Assembly: GCF_003353425.1 (NCBI RefSeq)
Contig: NZ_QRAO01000001.1
Location: forward strand, 1,240,075-1,304,074
From: Marinirhabdus gelatinilytica
GTDB lineage: Bacteria > Bacteroidota > Bacteroidia > Flavobacteriales > Flavobacteriaceae
Length of the DNA: 64,000 bases
Reading direction: 5' to 3'
The position numbers and the translations under genes are program-made. Below the pieces are notes generated by a model. It saw only the letters and a program-made list of their open reading frames with translations, was not told the DNA's origin and searched no databases. Positions 27,219-36,016 of the stretch are shown in pieces. Within the stretch, counting starts at the first letter, position 1. Every line of letters starts with the position of its first letter.

Positions 27219-29224
27219 AATAAGGGGATATTAATGGTTACTGAAGTTCCGTTACCGGGTTGTGAGTCCCAGTCTATCGTGCCATCCAGGTAAGCTACCC
27301 GGCTATGTATGCTTTTAAGTCCCAAGCCTCCATTTGCTTTGACTTTTTTAATGTTGAAACCTTTCCCGTCGTCTTCTATCAATAGGTTCAGTTCTTGGTT
27401 GTGCCCCACCAATTGTACAAGGATATTTTTGGCGTTGGCGTGTTTTCTTATGTTGGAGATTATTTCTTGTATAAGTCTATAGATCATTACCTCTTTAGTG
27501 GGTTCAATATTCTTTGGAAGATTGGTAATTTCGATATTTACATCATATCCTTGCTCCTTAAGGTGTGTGCCCACATCTTCGATAGCACCTTGCAAACCAG
27601 AAATGCTCAGCGCGTGGGGCATCATATTATGCGAAATCCTACGAACTTCTATGCAGGCCTCGTCTATTAGTTGGTTGGTTTTTTCGGTAAGGTTCAACTC
27701 GCTAAGTACATTAATTTCATTTTGTATCGTGGTAAAATGTGCTTTTACGGTGCTCAATAAGCCCCCAAGGCTATCGTGCAGATCCTTAGCGATGCGTAAT
27801 CGTTCTGCTTCTTGACCTTCAATCATACTGTTCATAGCTATCAATTTGTTTTTTTGTTGGAGTTCGGTAATTTTTTGTTGCTGAAGGGCTTCGGTCTGTA
27901 CGGCCAATCTATTTTTGTACTGCATGCGCTTACGCAAGAACAAGATAATAACTATTGAAAATACTGCCAAGGTAATAAGGCCAATGAGGATATTTCGTTT
28001 TAATTGTTTCTCTTTCTGAAGTATAGCCTCTTGCTCTTCCTGTTTTTTATTGAAATCGTACTGCATTTCAATTTGCGTGAGCTTCTTGATGTTCTTTTCG
28101 TTTATAACTGAATCCCTGGCAACCGTGAACATCTCAAAATTTTCAAGTGCCTTTTCAAAATTGCCTTTACGTTTGTAAGCATCGAACAGACATTCGCAAG
28201 CGGCTGTCATAAGCTCTGGAACTTTAATGGCGTCTATTAGGTTTTTGGCTTTTTCGCAATCTGCAATTGCTAGGTCCAAGTTGCCTTTTTTTATAAACAG
28301 TGTACCTCGAAGGGGTAACACTTCGGCAATTCCTGCAGCATGTTTTTTCTCTTCAAATATCGCCATGGCATCGTTGAAGTTCTGCATAGCCTTTTCTACG
28401 TCTCCCAACTCTAAGTGAGCGGCGCCAATATTAAGGCTGGAAATACCCAAAGAGGTAAGAGGGGCGCCAGCTTTGGTTTTCAGTTCCTTTCCTTTTTTTA
28501 GCGCTTCTAGGGCATCTTGGTGCCTACCCATTTTTAAGAGTAAATTGCCCTTGTTGCTGGTTATTACTCCAGCTCCATACGTGTCGTTCATAGAAAGTGC
28601 AGCTTCGTTTGCCAGATTGTAATAGATTAACGATGTTTCATAATCCTCGGTCTTGTTATATAAATTGGCTAAAGAATTTGAGAGAACGAGATTTTGTCCT
28701 TTTCGTTTTTTCTTCAATTCTGGTGTAAGGGTTGTAGTGTCTATTTTGTCCAGAATTTCCTTCGCCCGCATGGTGTACACGATAGATTGCGAAATAGCAT
28801 CCTGTTTCTTTGCAATCCCTCCTCGGGTGGCAGAAATTCCCGAACGTAGAAAAGGAAACTCCTTTCCCTCGATAAAGGAAGCAGATTTGTTCAAGTACGT
28901 GGAAGCCGAATCTAACTGCGAATTAAAAAAATGAAAATTCCCTAAGGAGTAATAGGAGTTGGCAAGCATTTCGGGACTATTTACTTCTTCAGAAATTTTT
29001 ACAGCATTGTCTATAAGTCTCTTGGTAGGGGCAGCATATCTATTCTTCCCGGCTTGGGAAGTAAGTAATTTAATGGCCTGGAGATCTTTATCCATGGTAC
29101 CCACCAATTGTAAAATCGAGTCTACGTTGCGCTGGTTCACGGGTTTTCGCTGGCCAAGAGCTGTGAGTGCATTGCATAGAAAAAGGCAAGTACAAAAAAT
29201 ATAGATGGAACCTTTAATTTTCAC
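27215..29224 (-). CDS. TPR sensor histidine kinase (HisKA_3), copy 2
   Basis: About 669 residues: signal peptide (MKIKGSIYIFCTCLFLCNALT from a GTG at 29224), an extracytoplasmic TPR region, one membrane helix (ILIGLITLAVFSIVIILFL), then a short coiled coil and a HisKA_3-HATPase module. The phospho-His is in AKDLHDSLGGLLS (near residue 480); the ATP-binding boxes are EIISNIRKHANA and IEDDGKGFN. A TTG at 29278 would lengthen the N-terminus without a better signal. It is nearly identical in the kinase part to its upstream neighbour but differs in the TPR part. Confidence 0.92.
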   Translation of the reverse strand: MKIKGSIYIFCTCLFLCNALTALGQRKPVNQRNVDSILQLVGTMDKDLQAIKLLTSQAGKNRYAAPTKRLIDNAVKISEEVNSPEMLANSYYSLGNFHFFNSQLDSASTYLNKSASFIEGKEFPFLRSGISATRGGIAKKQDAISQSIVYTMRAKEILDKIDTTTLTPELKKKRKGQNLVLSNSLANLYNKTEDYETSLIYYNLANEAALSMNDTYGAGVITSNKGNLLLKMGRHQDALEALKKGKELKTKAGAPLTSLGISSLNIGAAHLELGDVEKAMQNFNDAMAIFEEKKHAAGIAEVLPLRGTLFIKKGNLDLAIADCEKAKNLIDAIKVPELMTAACECLFDAYKRKGNFEKALENFEMFTVARDSVINEKNIKKLTQIEMQYDFNKKQEEQEAILQKEKQLKRNILIGLITLAVFSIVIILFLRKRMQYKNRLAVQTEALQQQKITELQQKNKLIAMNSMIEGQEAERLRIAKDLHDSLGGLLSTVKAHFTTIQNEINVLSELNLTEKTNQLIDEACIEVRRISHNMMPHALSISGLQGAIEDVGTHLKEQGYDVNIEITNLPKNIEPTKEVMIYRLIQEIISNIRKHANAKNILVQLVGHNQELNLLIEDDGKGFNIKKVKANGGLGLKSIHSRVAYLDGTIDWDSQPGNGTSVTINIPLL

Positions 29225-29283
29225 AAGATTGGTTAGTAGTTGTAAAACACGTCTAAGGTAGGTAAGCTTGCTAACCAATTGGG

Positions 29284-29322
29284 TATGAATTCAGCCAGTA
29301 CTTGAATCTATATGAATTCATA
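29284..29322 (-). promoter_or_regulatory. Paired TATGAATTC boxes upstream of kinase copy 2
   Basis: TATGAATTCA at 29284-29293 and the perfect 12-bp palindrome TATGAATTCATA at 29311-29322 lie in the gap between the two kinase genes. Another palindrome, AGGAATATTTCCT, follows at 29324-29336. The same TATGAATT arms occur as an inverted repeat at 33343-33375. They may be operator sites of the neighbouring response regulator; this is inference. Confidence 0.4.
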
Positions 29323-29343
29323 GAGGAATATTTCCTACAAAAC

Positions 29344-31317
29344 CTAAATCGGAATTTTTACCGTAACGCTGGTTCCCTGGCCAATTTGGGAGTCCCAATC
29401 TATAGTGCCGTCCAGAAACTGCGCCCTGCTGTTAATGCTCTTTAAGCCCAAACCACCTTTTTCCAGTTGTTCTTTATAGTTAAACCCCTTGCCATTATCC
29501 TCTACCAAGATGGTAAGTTCATTGTTGTGCCCCAAAAGCTGGATGGTAACTTCACTTGCTTCGGAATGTTTCCTTATGTTCGATAATAGTTCCTGGAGCA
29601 ACCTATAAAGCATCACTTCCTTGGTAGCATCTACATTTTTTGGATAGTCAATAATTTCAACCTTGGTCTCGTACCCTTCTTGCTGTAGTTGTAGTCCAAG
29701 ATCTTCTACAGCACCTTGCAGCCCCGAAATGCTCAATGCTTGTGGCATCATGTTGTGTGAAATCCTGCGCACCTCTACCACGGCTTCATCAATAAGTTTG
29801 TTGGTTTTGTCAGCAAGGTTTATTCGTTCTACCTGCTTGAATTCGTTTTGGATGGTCGTAAAATGTGCTTTTACGGTACTTAACAAACCGCCCAAACTAT
29901 CGTGCAGGTCCTTGGCAATACGGAGTCGTTCTGCCTCTTGACCCTCGATCATACTGTTTAGGGCAAGCAATTTGTTTTTTTGTTGGAGCTCGGTTATCCT
30001 TTGTTGCTGTATGGCATGCGTTTGTGCTGCAATAGTTTTTTGTGATTGTAACCTATACCTAAAAAACAGCAACAGCATCACCGCTACTACGGCCAATGCA
30101 ATAAGCCCATATCGGGTCATGTTTTTTTGGCGGGTCTGTTTTTCCAGCTCCAGTTGTTGGGAGAGTATCTTACGTTCTTTTTTTTCGGTTTCAAATTCAA
30201 TTTCCAGTGCTGCTATGTTTTTCTTCATTCTTTCTGAAGTAACACTATCCTGCAACGACCCCTGCAATATTTTATAGGTATAGGCATCTTTATAATTGTT
30301 AGCCGCAGCGCTCATCTTGGCAAGCGTGGTGAAGATATCTATTAAATGTGAAGGCTTTTGTACGGTTTGTAACCTCTCCACAGCATTTTTCAGATAGGGG
30401 ATGCCCTTTTCGGGATTGCCGTTGGCTTCGTACAGATTTGCAAGTGCAATTGTTGTGTAAGCGTAGGAGTTCATGCTTTGTATGCTGTCACTGATGTTGA
30501 TGGCTTTTTGTAACAGCGGAATGTTCTCCTTGCTCAATCTCCTTTTGAACAATGCTTCTATGGGCATGTGCCCGGCAGGAGTATTTACATGTGCTTCCTC
30601 ATAATGCTCAGCAAGGATCTGGGTAAATTTTGCCAATTGTTGGGGCTTGTCCACTTGTGTGTAAAAATCCAGAATTATGTAAAGATGAAAACGTTTTTGG
30701 GAAGTGTTTTCCCAGTCCTTTACCAATTCGTAAATTTTCAATAGATACTGTTCCTGCTTGTCGTATTCCTTGAGAGAGTTGTATACCGCAGCCTTAGCGT
30801 CATAATAATTTGGTAGTAATACCCTGTTTTCTTCTTTCAGTATAAGTTCCTCTACTTTGTTGAGGTAAGCGAGCGCGCTATCTGGCTGGTTAATTTGGTC
30901 TAAACTATATGCCAGGGAGTAGTGGAAAAATATATAGCGCTTCTCCATATTGAACTTATCCGAAAGTTGGATGGCCTTTTTCTTAAGCGCTATGGCCTCA
31001 TCCAAAAAACCGCTGCGGGATAGATTTCGGGAATAGGCTTCATAGAGGATGAGCTTGGCAAAATCTGTAGTGTCTTTCTTGAAAATATACTTGAACAAGG
31101 GAGTCGCTTGCTCCGGTGAATTTTTTCGTACAATGCTATCGCCCAGTTTAAAGTATAGGTGCCTTTTTTTCTCTTCTTCAGGAGAATTTAGGATGGTTTC
31201 AAGAACCTTGTCAATTTTTTCTTTCCCGAATTCTTGGGCAAACAAAAATTTGGGTTGCCCCAAAAAAAGGAGGGTCAACCCAAATAGTATATACATATGT
31301 TTCCGTAGTATTTTCAC
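29344..31317 (-). CDS. TPR sensor histidine kinase (HisKA_3), copy 1
   Basis: About 657 residues from a GTG at 31317 (an ATG at 31296 is possible). Order: signal peptide ending near FLFAQ, TPR-like helical repeats in the periplasm (about 40-370), membrane helix (about 402-419, LIALAVVAVMLLLFF), coiled coil, HisKA_3 with His in AKDLHDSLGGLLS (about residue 472), and the HATPase boxes LLSNIRKHSEA and VEDNGKGFN. It lacks its own response regulator and presumably shares the one at 26577. It follows the 31352 secreted-protein gene by 34 bases. Confidence 0.92.
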   Translation of the reverse strand: MKILRKHMYILFGLTLLFLGQPKFLFAQEFGKEKIDKVLETILNSPEEEKKRHLYFKLGDSIVRKNSPEQATPLFKYIFKKDTTDFAKLILYEAYSRNLSRSGFLDEAIALKKKAIQLSDKFNMEKRYIFFHYSLAYSLDQINQPDSALAYLNKVEELILKEENRVLLPNYYDAKAAVYNSLKEYDKQEQYLLKIYELVKDWENTSQKRFHLYIILDFYTQVDKPQQLAKFTQILAEHYEEAHVNTPAGHMPIEALFKRRLSKENIPLLQKAINISDSIQSMNSYAYTTIALANLYEANGNPEKGIPYLKNAVERLQTVQKPSHLIDIFTTLAKMSAAANNYKDAYTYKILQGSLQDSVTSERMKKNIAALEIEFETEKKERKILSQQLELEKQTRQKNMTRYGLIALAVVAVMLLLFFRYRLQSQKTIAAQTHAIQQQRITELQQKNKLLALNSMIEGQEAERLRIAKDLHDSLGGLLSTVKAHFTTIQNEFKQVERINLADKTNKLIDEAVVEVRRISHNMMPQALSISGLQGAVEDLGLQLQQEGYETKVEIIDYPKNVDATKEVMLYRLLQELLSNIRKHSEASEVTIQLLGHNNELTILVEDNGKGFNYKEQLEKGGLGLKSINSRAQFLDGTIDWDSQIGQGTSVTVKIPI

Positions 31318-31351
31318 AAAGAAAAGATACACAATTATTGTGAAGTACGTT

Positions 31352-31888
31352 CTAGCGAGTTTTCATCTTTACCTGCAGCGTAAAGTCGCCTTCGCTCAAT
31401 CCGTTGGCTCCGGTAACACCTATTACAACCCTGTAGGGCCTGTTTATGGCTACCAGATTAGTTACCGTTCTTGTGTGGTCCTGCGTTTTTCCTCGTACAG
31501 GGCGGTCCCATTTGTGGCCTGCCTCGCAGCGTATGCAGCGGTCCAGGTTGGGAACCAGTTTCATATTGTCCACCCCTATCTCATAGGCATATATGCTAAA
31601 ATTCTTGCTCTTGTCCTTTGGGATTACGGTGACCTCCATCTCGCTATATTTTGGAATTACCCCTGTAAAGAACACGTGTTTGCCTGTAAACTTTTTCTTT
31701 TGGGTTTCTGGGAAACAGGCATTCTGGCTGCTCCAGGCCCAAGATAGATCGTCCAGTACGACACCTTGGTTTAGGTTGGCTGTATAAGCAACCTCACCAT
31801 TGGGTTTGGGTTGTATTTCATTAACTTTTGGTTGGGCCATGATAGAAAACAACGGTGCCATTACTAGTATAAAGAAAATATTTTTCAT
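31352..31888 (-). CDS. Small secreted protein with CxxC, unknown function
   Basis: A 178-residue exported protein: signal peptide MKNIFFILVMAPLFSIMAQ, ATG at 31888 preferred over an upstream GTG. The mature part is beta-rich, with EMEVTVIPKDKSKNFSIYAYE and a C-terminal RPYRVVIGVTGANGLSEGDF that recalls prepeptidase C-terminal (PPC)-like jelly rolls. A Cys pair CIRC and one more Cys (NACFPE) could form disulfides. It is the last of four related-looking secreted genes just upstream of the two kinases. Confidence 0.7.
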   Translation of the reverse strand: MKNIFFILVMAPLFSIMAQPKVNEIQPKPNGEVAYTANLNQGVVLDDLSWAWSSQNACFPETQKKKFTGKHVFFTGVIPKYSEMEVTVIPKDKSKNFSIYAYEIGVDNMKLVPNLDRCIRCEAGHKWDRPVRGKTQDHTRTVTNLVAINRPYRVVIGVTGANGLSEGDFTLQVKMKTR

Positions 31889-31945
31889 AATTAATAGTTT
31901 TAAAAAGGGGCCAAAAATCACTTTGACCCCGTTGGTTAATTGAAA

Positions 31946-32491
31946 TTATTTGGCGTTGATTCTATATTTGAATTTATTCCCCACCGAAAGATTCTTCATC
32001 GCAACAATGATTATTTTCCCTTTCACGTTTTTAAGGTTGAAGGTTTTAACCTTTCCGTTCTTGTCTTTCGGAAAAATATAGGAAACCCTTTCTTGGGTAA
32101 CCCCGTTTTTTCCCTGTACGCAAATCACTACACCAGTCCTGGCTTTTCCATCGTATTTGTTTATGGTAAGTTTTACGTTGTTATTGAACGAAGGGTGGGT
32201 AACAAAAGTTCTCTTGGTCTGTCCCGTGATGCTCCCTGTTTCATTGCCGCCATCTATCTCAAGATAGCGAGGGCCAATGTTTGCACCACCATTGGATGCA
32301 ATCCAGTTCCAGGCGTTCTTGATCTTTTTGGTACTGTTTTTAAAAGGAATAAGTGAGATGTCCGGTTTCCAGGGTCCAAATTTTTCCCAGGTTTTCTTGG
32401 CCAGTTTGGCGCCTTGGTTACAGTTTTGTGCTTCCGCTGTAAAAGTGAATGCAAACAATACGATACTGAATAATAAGATTACTTTTTTCAT
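31946..32491 (-). CDS. Secreted protein with one GKA-NVKGK beta domain
   Basis: A 181-residue protein with a signal peptide (MKKVILLFSIVLFAFTFTAEAQ, 20 or so residues). The C-terminal half is a beta-rich domain with the pattern GQTKRTFVTH, then DGKARTGVVICVQG, then NVKGKIIIVAMKN and a final SVGNKFKYRINAK. The same pattern occurs twice in the next gene upstream and in weaker form at 33472. No enzyme motif is seen. A structural or ligand-binding role at the cell surface is inference. Confidence 0.72.
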   Translation of the reverse strand: MKKVILLFSIVLFAFTFTAEAQNCNQGAKLAKKTWEKFGPWKPDISLIPFKNSTKKIKNAWNWIASNGGANIGPRYLEIDGGNETGSITGQTKRTFVTHPSFNNNVKLTINKYDGKARTGVVICVQGKNGVTQERVSYIFPKDKNGKVKTFNLKNVKGKIIIVAMKNLSVGNKFKYRINAK

Positions 32492-32525
32492 GATTTCTGA
32501 AATTTAAGATGATGTGTATTAAGGT

Positions 32526-33239
32526 TTAATTTCTAACTTTTGCTTCCATGGAATATCCAAAGGTGTTTCCTACCGAAACATTCTTCAGTTCAATTTTTAG
32601 CTCTCGGCTGGTGTTCACGTTTATCACCATTTGGTTTCCGGGCTGGCTTCTCTCAAAAGTGTCGCTGGAATATTCGGTCCAAGAGTTCCCGTTCTTTTTC
32701 CAAACGCGTACCGTACCACGGGCTTTACCACTGGTTCTTTTTATAATTACCTTGGTCTTGTTGGTACATGAAGCATTTGTGTAAATGGTTTTCTTTTGCT
32801 GCCCCATTAGCTTTCCAGTTTGTTTTCCTGTTTTTGAAAGGTTACTGGTACTTCCGGTAGCTGTCATTTTATATTTAAACTTGTTGGCTACAGATTGGTT
32901 TACGATATCCACCCGGATATTTTTTCCGGAAACCCCTGTAATGGTCTTGCTCTTTTTTGGAGTGTCACGTCCATTCTCGAAGATAATCCTATCCTTAAAG
33001 GCTCCGTTTGCATAAATGTTTACGGTTGTTTTTGCCTTACCGCCGGTCTTGTCGATAGTTACTTTGATCGAATTTGAAGTAGCCGTAAAATTAATCTTGG
33101 CTGGTCCTCCCGCCATCACGGTTCCCGTTCGGGATTTAAGGGTTGAAGTACACGTTTGTGCTTGCGCGTTCAGCCCAAAGCATACCATGACTATGGCTAG
33201 CGCAACTGTTTGTAAAGTTCTGTTGATGTAATTTTTCAT
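32526..33239 (-). CDS. Secreted protein with two tandem GKA beta domains
   Basis: A 237-residue exported protein; signal peptide MKNYINRTLQTVALAIVMVC and on to NAQAQ. Two copies of one domain fill the mature part. Copy 1 (about 35-130) has GGKAKTTVNIYANG and VSGKNIRVDIVNQSVANKFKYKM; copy 2 (about 135-235) has SGKARGTVRVWKKNG and ELKIELKNVSVGNTFGYSMEAK. This is an internal duplication of the domain seen singly in the neighbouring genes. No family I can name. Confidence 0.74.
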   Translation of the reverse strand: MKNYINRTLQTVALAIVMVCFGLNAQAQTCTSTLKSRTGTVMAGGPAKINFTATSNSIKVTIDKTGGKAKTTVNIYANGAFKDRIIFENGRDTPKKSKTITGVSGKNIRVDIVNQSVANKFKYKMTATGSTSNLSKTGKQTGKLMGQQKKTIYTNASCTNKTKVIIKRTSGKARGTVRVWKKNGNSWTEYSSDTFERSQPGNQMVINVNTSRELKIELKNVSVGNTFGYSMEAKVRN

Positions 33240-33342
33240 AATTTGAAATTTTAATGGTTTATGAGATTATTATTTTGATACTGCTAAACTACGCAGGTAT
33301 AATTGCTTGAGTATCAAAGAATACGGCTAGAGGTATAAAATG

Positions 33343-33375
33343 TATGAATTCCCGTAAGGGTACCCTTAATTCATA
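33343..33375. promoter_or_regulatory. TATGAATT inverted repeat upstream of a secreted-protein gene
   Basis: Arms TATGAATT (33343-33350) and AATTCATA (33368-33375) flank a second palindrome AAGGGTACCCTT (33356-33367). It lies about 105 bases upstream of the 33239 start codon, inside a 232-base gap. The arms match the boxes between the two kinase genes. Confidence 0.4.
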
Positions 33376-33471
33376 TAGGTGTCTGAAAAACAGCTGCTTA
33401 TTAAAACCTACAAAGCCCATCCCATAGGTTGAGACAGGCTTTTGCCACTAGGTCCTTTTTTGCTTTTTACA

Positions 33472-34002
33472 CTACTTTGCCAAAATGGTAAACTGTGCCT
33501 TTTCGCCACTGTTTTTTAGGGAAATGCTCAGTACTTTTCCTTTTACGTTTTCCAGTACAAAACTTTTTGAGGTTTCTCCCATGGCAAGGGTGTGGGTCTG
33601 CAAATTTTCAGTGAGTTTTGCTTTTGTATGCGAGCATATCACTACTTCAAGACCTGCCAGGTCATTGTTGCCCGTTATGGTTATTTCCATGGTTTCCTTT
33701 GGGACCATATAGGTGACGTAGGTTTTCTTTTTGTTCTTTTTGAGGGTTCCTTTTTTTGGTTTTCCCTTGCTGGAAAGTAGTTTTGGAGTATTGCTTTTTA
33801 GGCTGAGCCCACCCAAGGATTTGGAGAGATTCTTCTTGACCGAATCGAAACCGGAGGTAAGTGATTCCGGATCGTTCAAGGCATTTTCCAATGTGAGGCT
33901 TTCCCACAAACCGCTTATTTGTTTAATGTCTTCGCTACATTCCTGTGCAAAGTTGCTTGTTGCTATTCCGAAGAACAATAAGATACATAGTAATTGTTTC
34001 AT
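33472..34002 (-). CDS. Secreted protein related to the GKA-domain set
   Basis: A 176-residue protein with signal peptide MKQLLCILLFFGIATSNFAQ. The mature part starts with a helical region, then KGTLKKNKKKTYVTYMVP, EITITGNNDLAGLEVVICS and NVKGKVLSISLKNSGEKAQF. The order and spacing follow the domain of the two genes downstream, though the GKA motif is not kept. It is separated from them by a 232-base gap with palindromes. Confidence 0.7.
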   Translation of the reverse strand: MKQLLCILLFFGIATSNFAQECSEDIKQISGLWESLTLENALNDPESLTSGFDSVKKNLSKSLGGLSLKSNTPKLLSSKGKPKKGTLKKNKKKTYVTYMVPKETMEITITGNNDLAGLEVVICSHTKAKLTENLQTHTLAMGETSKSFVLENVKGKVLSISLKNSGEKAQFTILAK

Positions 34003-34120
34003 GATGCCACTTTTTAAGGTACATCACAAAACTACGGTCATATAAATTGCTGGCTATCAAAGAAAACCAATAGCGTTGAGAAATATATGTTTTCTGTAAA
34101 AGGGGAGTAGGGAGCAAATG

Positions 34121-34564
34121 TTACTCAGGAGAATCTTTTAATGTTGTCAACAGTGCTTCAAACTGGGTGCGTTTTTGGCTCTTCCTCAAGATGGCCATTT
34201 CGGTTGCAGTGCCTTGTTTTATGCTCAGGATGGAGGTAAGCATCCTCCGGGTGGTCAAAATTGAATTTTCCTTCATCAATGCTCTTGCGAGAGTTTCAAT
34301 TTCCTTGAATTTTTCAGTAGTTATCCCTTTCCTGACGGGCTCACCACCGCTGTACGTACCAGAAGAGCTTTCTGCCTCGGTAATGGGCGAGTAGGTAAAT
34401 TTGGTTTCTGTAATTCGGTATCTGTTGTTGTTTTGGTCTTGGTAGGTAATTGCCATAGGTCCTTTATTGGTAGTGCCACAAAACGCCACATCTTTATTTT
34501 TACTGCTCCCACAGCCCAACAAGAGCAAGGCAATTATGTATATAAAGAATTTTGTGGGTTTCAT
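34121..34564 (-). CDS. Predicted small lipoprotein
   Basis: A 147-residue protein with a lipoprotein signal MKPTKFFIYIIALLLLGC, acyl Cys at residue 18. The ATG at 34564 is chosen because it puts the signal at the start; a longer in-frame start would overlap the preceding gene. No domain recognised. It is the third gene of the 35984-34121 group. Confidence 0.72.
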   Translation of the reverse strand: MKPTKFFIYIIALLLLGCGSSKNKDVAFCGTTNKGPMAITYQDQNNNRYRITETKFTYSPITEAESSSGTYSGGEPVRKGITTEKFKEIETLARALMKENSILTTRRMLTSILSIKQGTATEMAILRKSQKRTQFEALLTTLKDSPE

Positions 34565-34593
34565 TTTTAAGTTGTTCGTGTAAAAGGTAAGCA

Positions 34594-35085
34594 CTAGTTT
34601 TTTCTGAAGACCACTTTGGTCTCCTGGGTCGCCATGCCGTCTATCACTATAGGTTTTGTGATGATTCTTGCAATAATGGTATCGGTTTTGAACAGTGTTC
34701 TTGAAGCGATGGTGTACGTAAAACGTTGTTCCATCACGGTATCGTTAAGTTGCTGTAGACTCCCCATTGGTGAGAGATTTTTAACATCTATCGAATCCTG
34801 CCCTCGCGGCAACACAATGCTATCACTGGTTATTCCCTCCAATTGCTTTGATATGACCGTGCCCATTTCGGGGTGTTTGTTCTGTAAGGCGAGTAAATCG
34901 AAATATTCCTGTAATTTTTGTTCGGCAATGATGGCATAGGGAAAGGCTTCTTCAATTACGGTACTGCTGGTTGCTTCTGTAGCTTCCATTTCAACCATAT
35001 CGCTGCTCACGGTAGCTTTCTCTTCGGAAACATTTGCGCAACCAACACATAGCAAAAGTAAAAATAGGTAGGAGAGCTGTTTCAT
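34594..35085 (-). CDS. Predicted small lipoprotein, coupled to membrane regulator
   Basis: A 163-residue protein with lipobox LLLCVGC, acyl Cys at residue 16, followed by an acidic Thr/Ser-rich linker and a beta-rich end. Its ATG overlaps the stop of the upstream gene (ATGA), so the two are translated together. No family recognised; a role as partner of the membrane-anchored protein is inference from the coupling. Confidence 0.74.
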   Translation of the reverse strand: MKQLSYLFLLLLCVGCANVSEEKATVSSDMVEMEATEATSSTVIEEAFPYAIIAEQKLQEYFDLLALQNKHPEMGTVISKQLEGITSDSIVLPRGQDSIDVKNLSPMGSLQQLNDTVMEQRFTYTIASRTLFKTDTIIARIITKPIVIDGMATQETKVVFRKN

Positions 35086-35984
35086 TTTACTAAAAATTTA
35101 AGTTTTACCAATTGGCCGTTATGGTACTCCTTGTTCAAAATTTGAATGTTCCGCAGGGTACTGGTGGGGAGTGTCAATTTCTGTATAAAATCGTTTTTGG
35201 AGTACAGTTCAATCCCTGTGTTGTTGGGGTATACTTGATAGATCTGGGCATCGCTCGCAATGAGCTCTTGTAATTGGTTGCGCCGTTTTTCAACATCCAT
35301 AAAATTTCCGCTGCTGTAATATTTCAGCATAAGGGCATAATCGTCCACACTCAATTTTACGGTGCCAAAGTCGTTGGTGTTGCTGTAGCGCACAATAGTA
35401 TCGGTTTTGTGATAGGGGGATTGTACGACAAAGGTTATCTTTTCATCTTTTGTCTTGTAACTGAAACAGCCTTCATCATTGGTTTTGAGGTAAATGGGAG
35501 ATTGCCCGGGCTGTAAAATCTTGATGTCCACAACCTGGGATACTGCTTCATTTTTATCCTCGTCTACCATGCAAAAGGTAAAGTTGTTTTTTTGGGTTAC
35601 TTGTACTATAAAAATGATGAGTATGGGCAGGAAGATAGCAACCCACAGCACGGGCGGGAACCCTTTTCTTTTCTTGTCCTTTGTTTCCTCCACCAAACCA
35701 AGGTTTCCGTCCTTGAAATCTTTCCAATTTTCGGAACCCACATAGCGGCTCAGTATATTTAGGATATCAATTCGTGGTAGTTTTTTGGGTTGGTTCTTAA
35801 AATAAGTATAAAAGGATTTTTCTGAAATGCGCCCCTTCGTCCTGCTGAAGAGATCCTCCTGAAATGCCACGATGGTTTCCCCTTTCCAGTCTTCAGTATG
35901 CTTGGGTGCATGGTGCGTTTCCAAGAAAGTTTCGGCAACTTTTTCTTTTAGAAGTTTGAAATGGTGCAGTTGAGCTTCCGTCAA
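35082..35984 (-). CDS. Membrane-anchored protein with cytoplasmic helical (HTH-like) domain
   Basis: A 300-residue protein with one membrane helix (about 109-130, WVAIFLPILIIFIVQV). The cytoplasmic part ends in SFYTYFKNQPKKLPRIDIL and SRYVGSENWKDF, a pattern seen in many Bacteroidota regulators of the type SxxTLxRFF...TLDxLAxYLGYxxWxDF. The outer part has a small carboxypeptidase-regulatory-like fold (KTNDEGCFSYKTKDEKITF) and a beta-rich end. It looks like a one-component transmembrane regulator, but DNA binding is not proven. Start TTG at 35984; no ATG. Confidence 0.7.
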   Translation of the reverse strand: MTEAQLHHFKLLKEKVAETFLETHHAPKHTEDWKGETIVAFQEDLFSRTKGRISEKSFYTYFKNQPKKLPRIDILNILSRYVGSENWKDFKDGNLGLVEETKDKKRKGFPPVLWVAIFLPILIIFIVQVTQKNNFTFCMVDEDKNEAVSQVVDIKILQPGQSPIYLKTNDEGCFSYKTKDEKITFVVQSPYHKTDTIVRYSNTNDFGTVKLSVDDYALMLKYYSSGNFMDVEKRRNQLQELIASDAQIYQVYPNNTGIELYSKNDFIQKLTLPTSTLRNIQILNKEYHNGQLVKLKFLVK

Positions 35985-36016
35985 TGTATATGTTTATAAT
36001 ATTGAAATTCAGTAAC

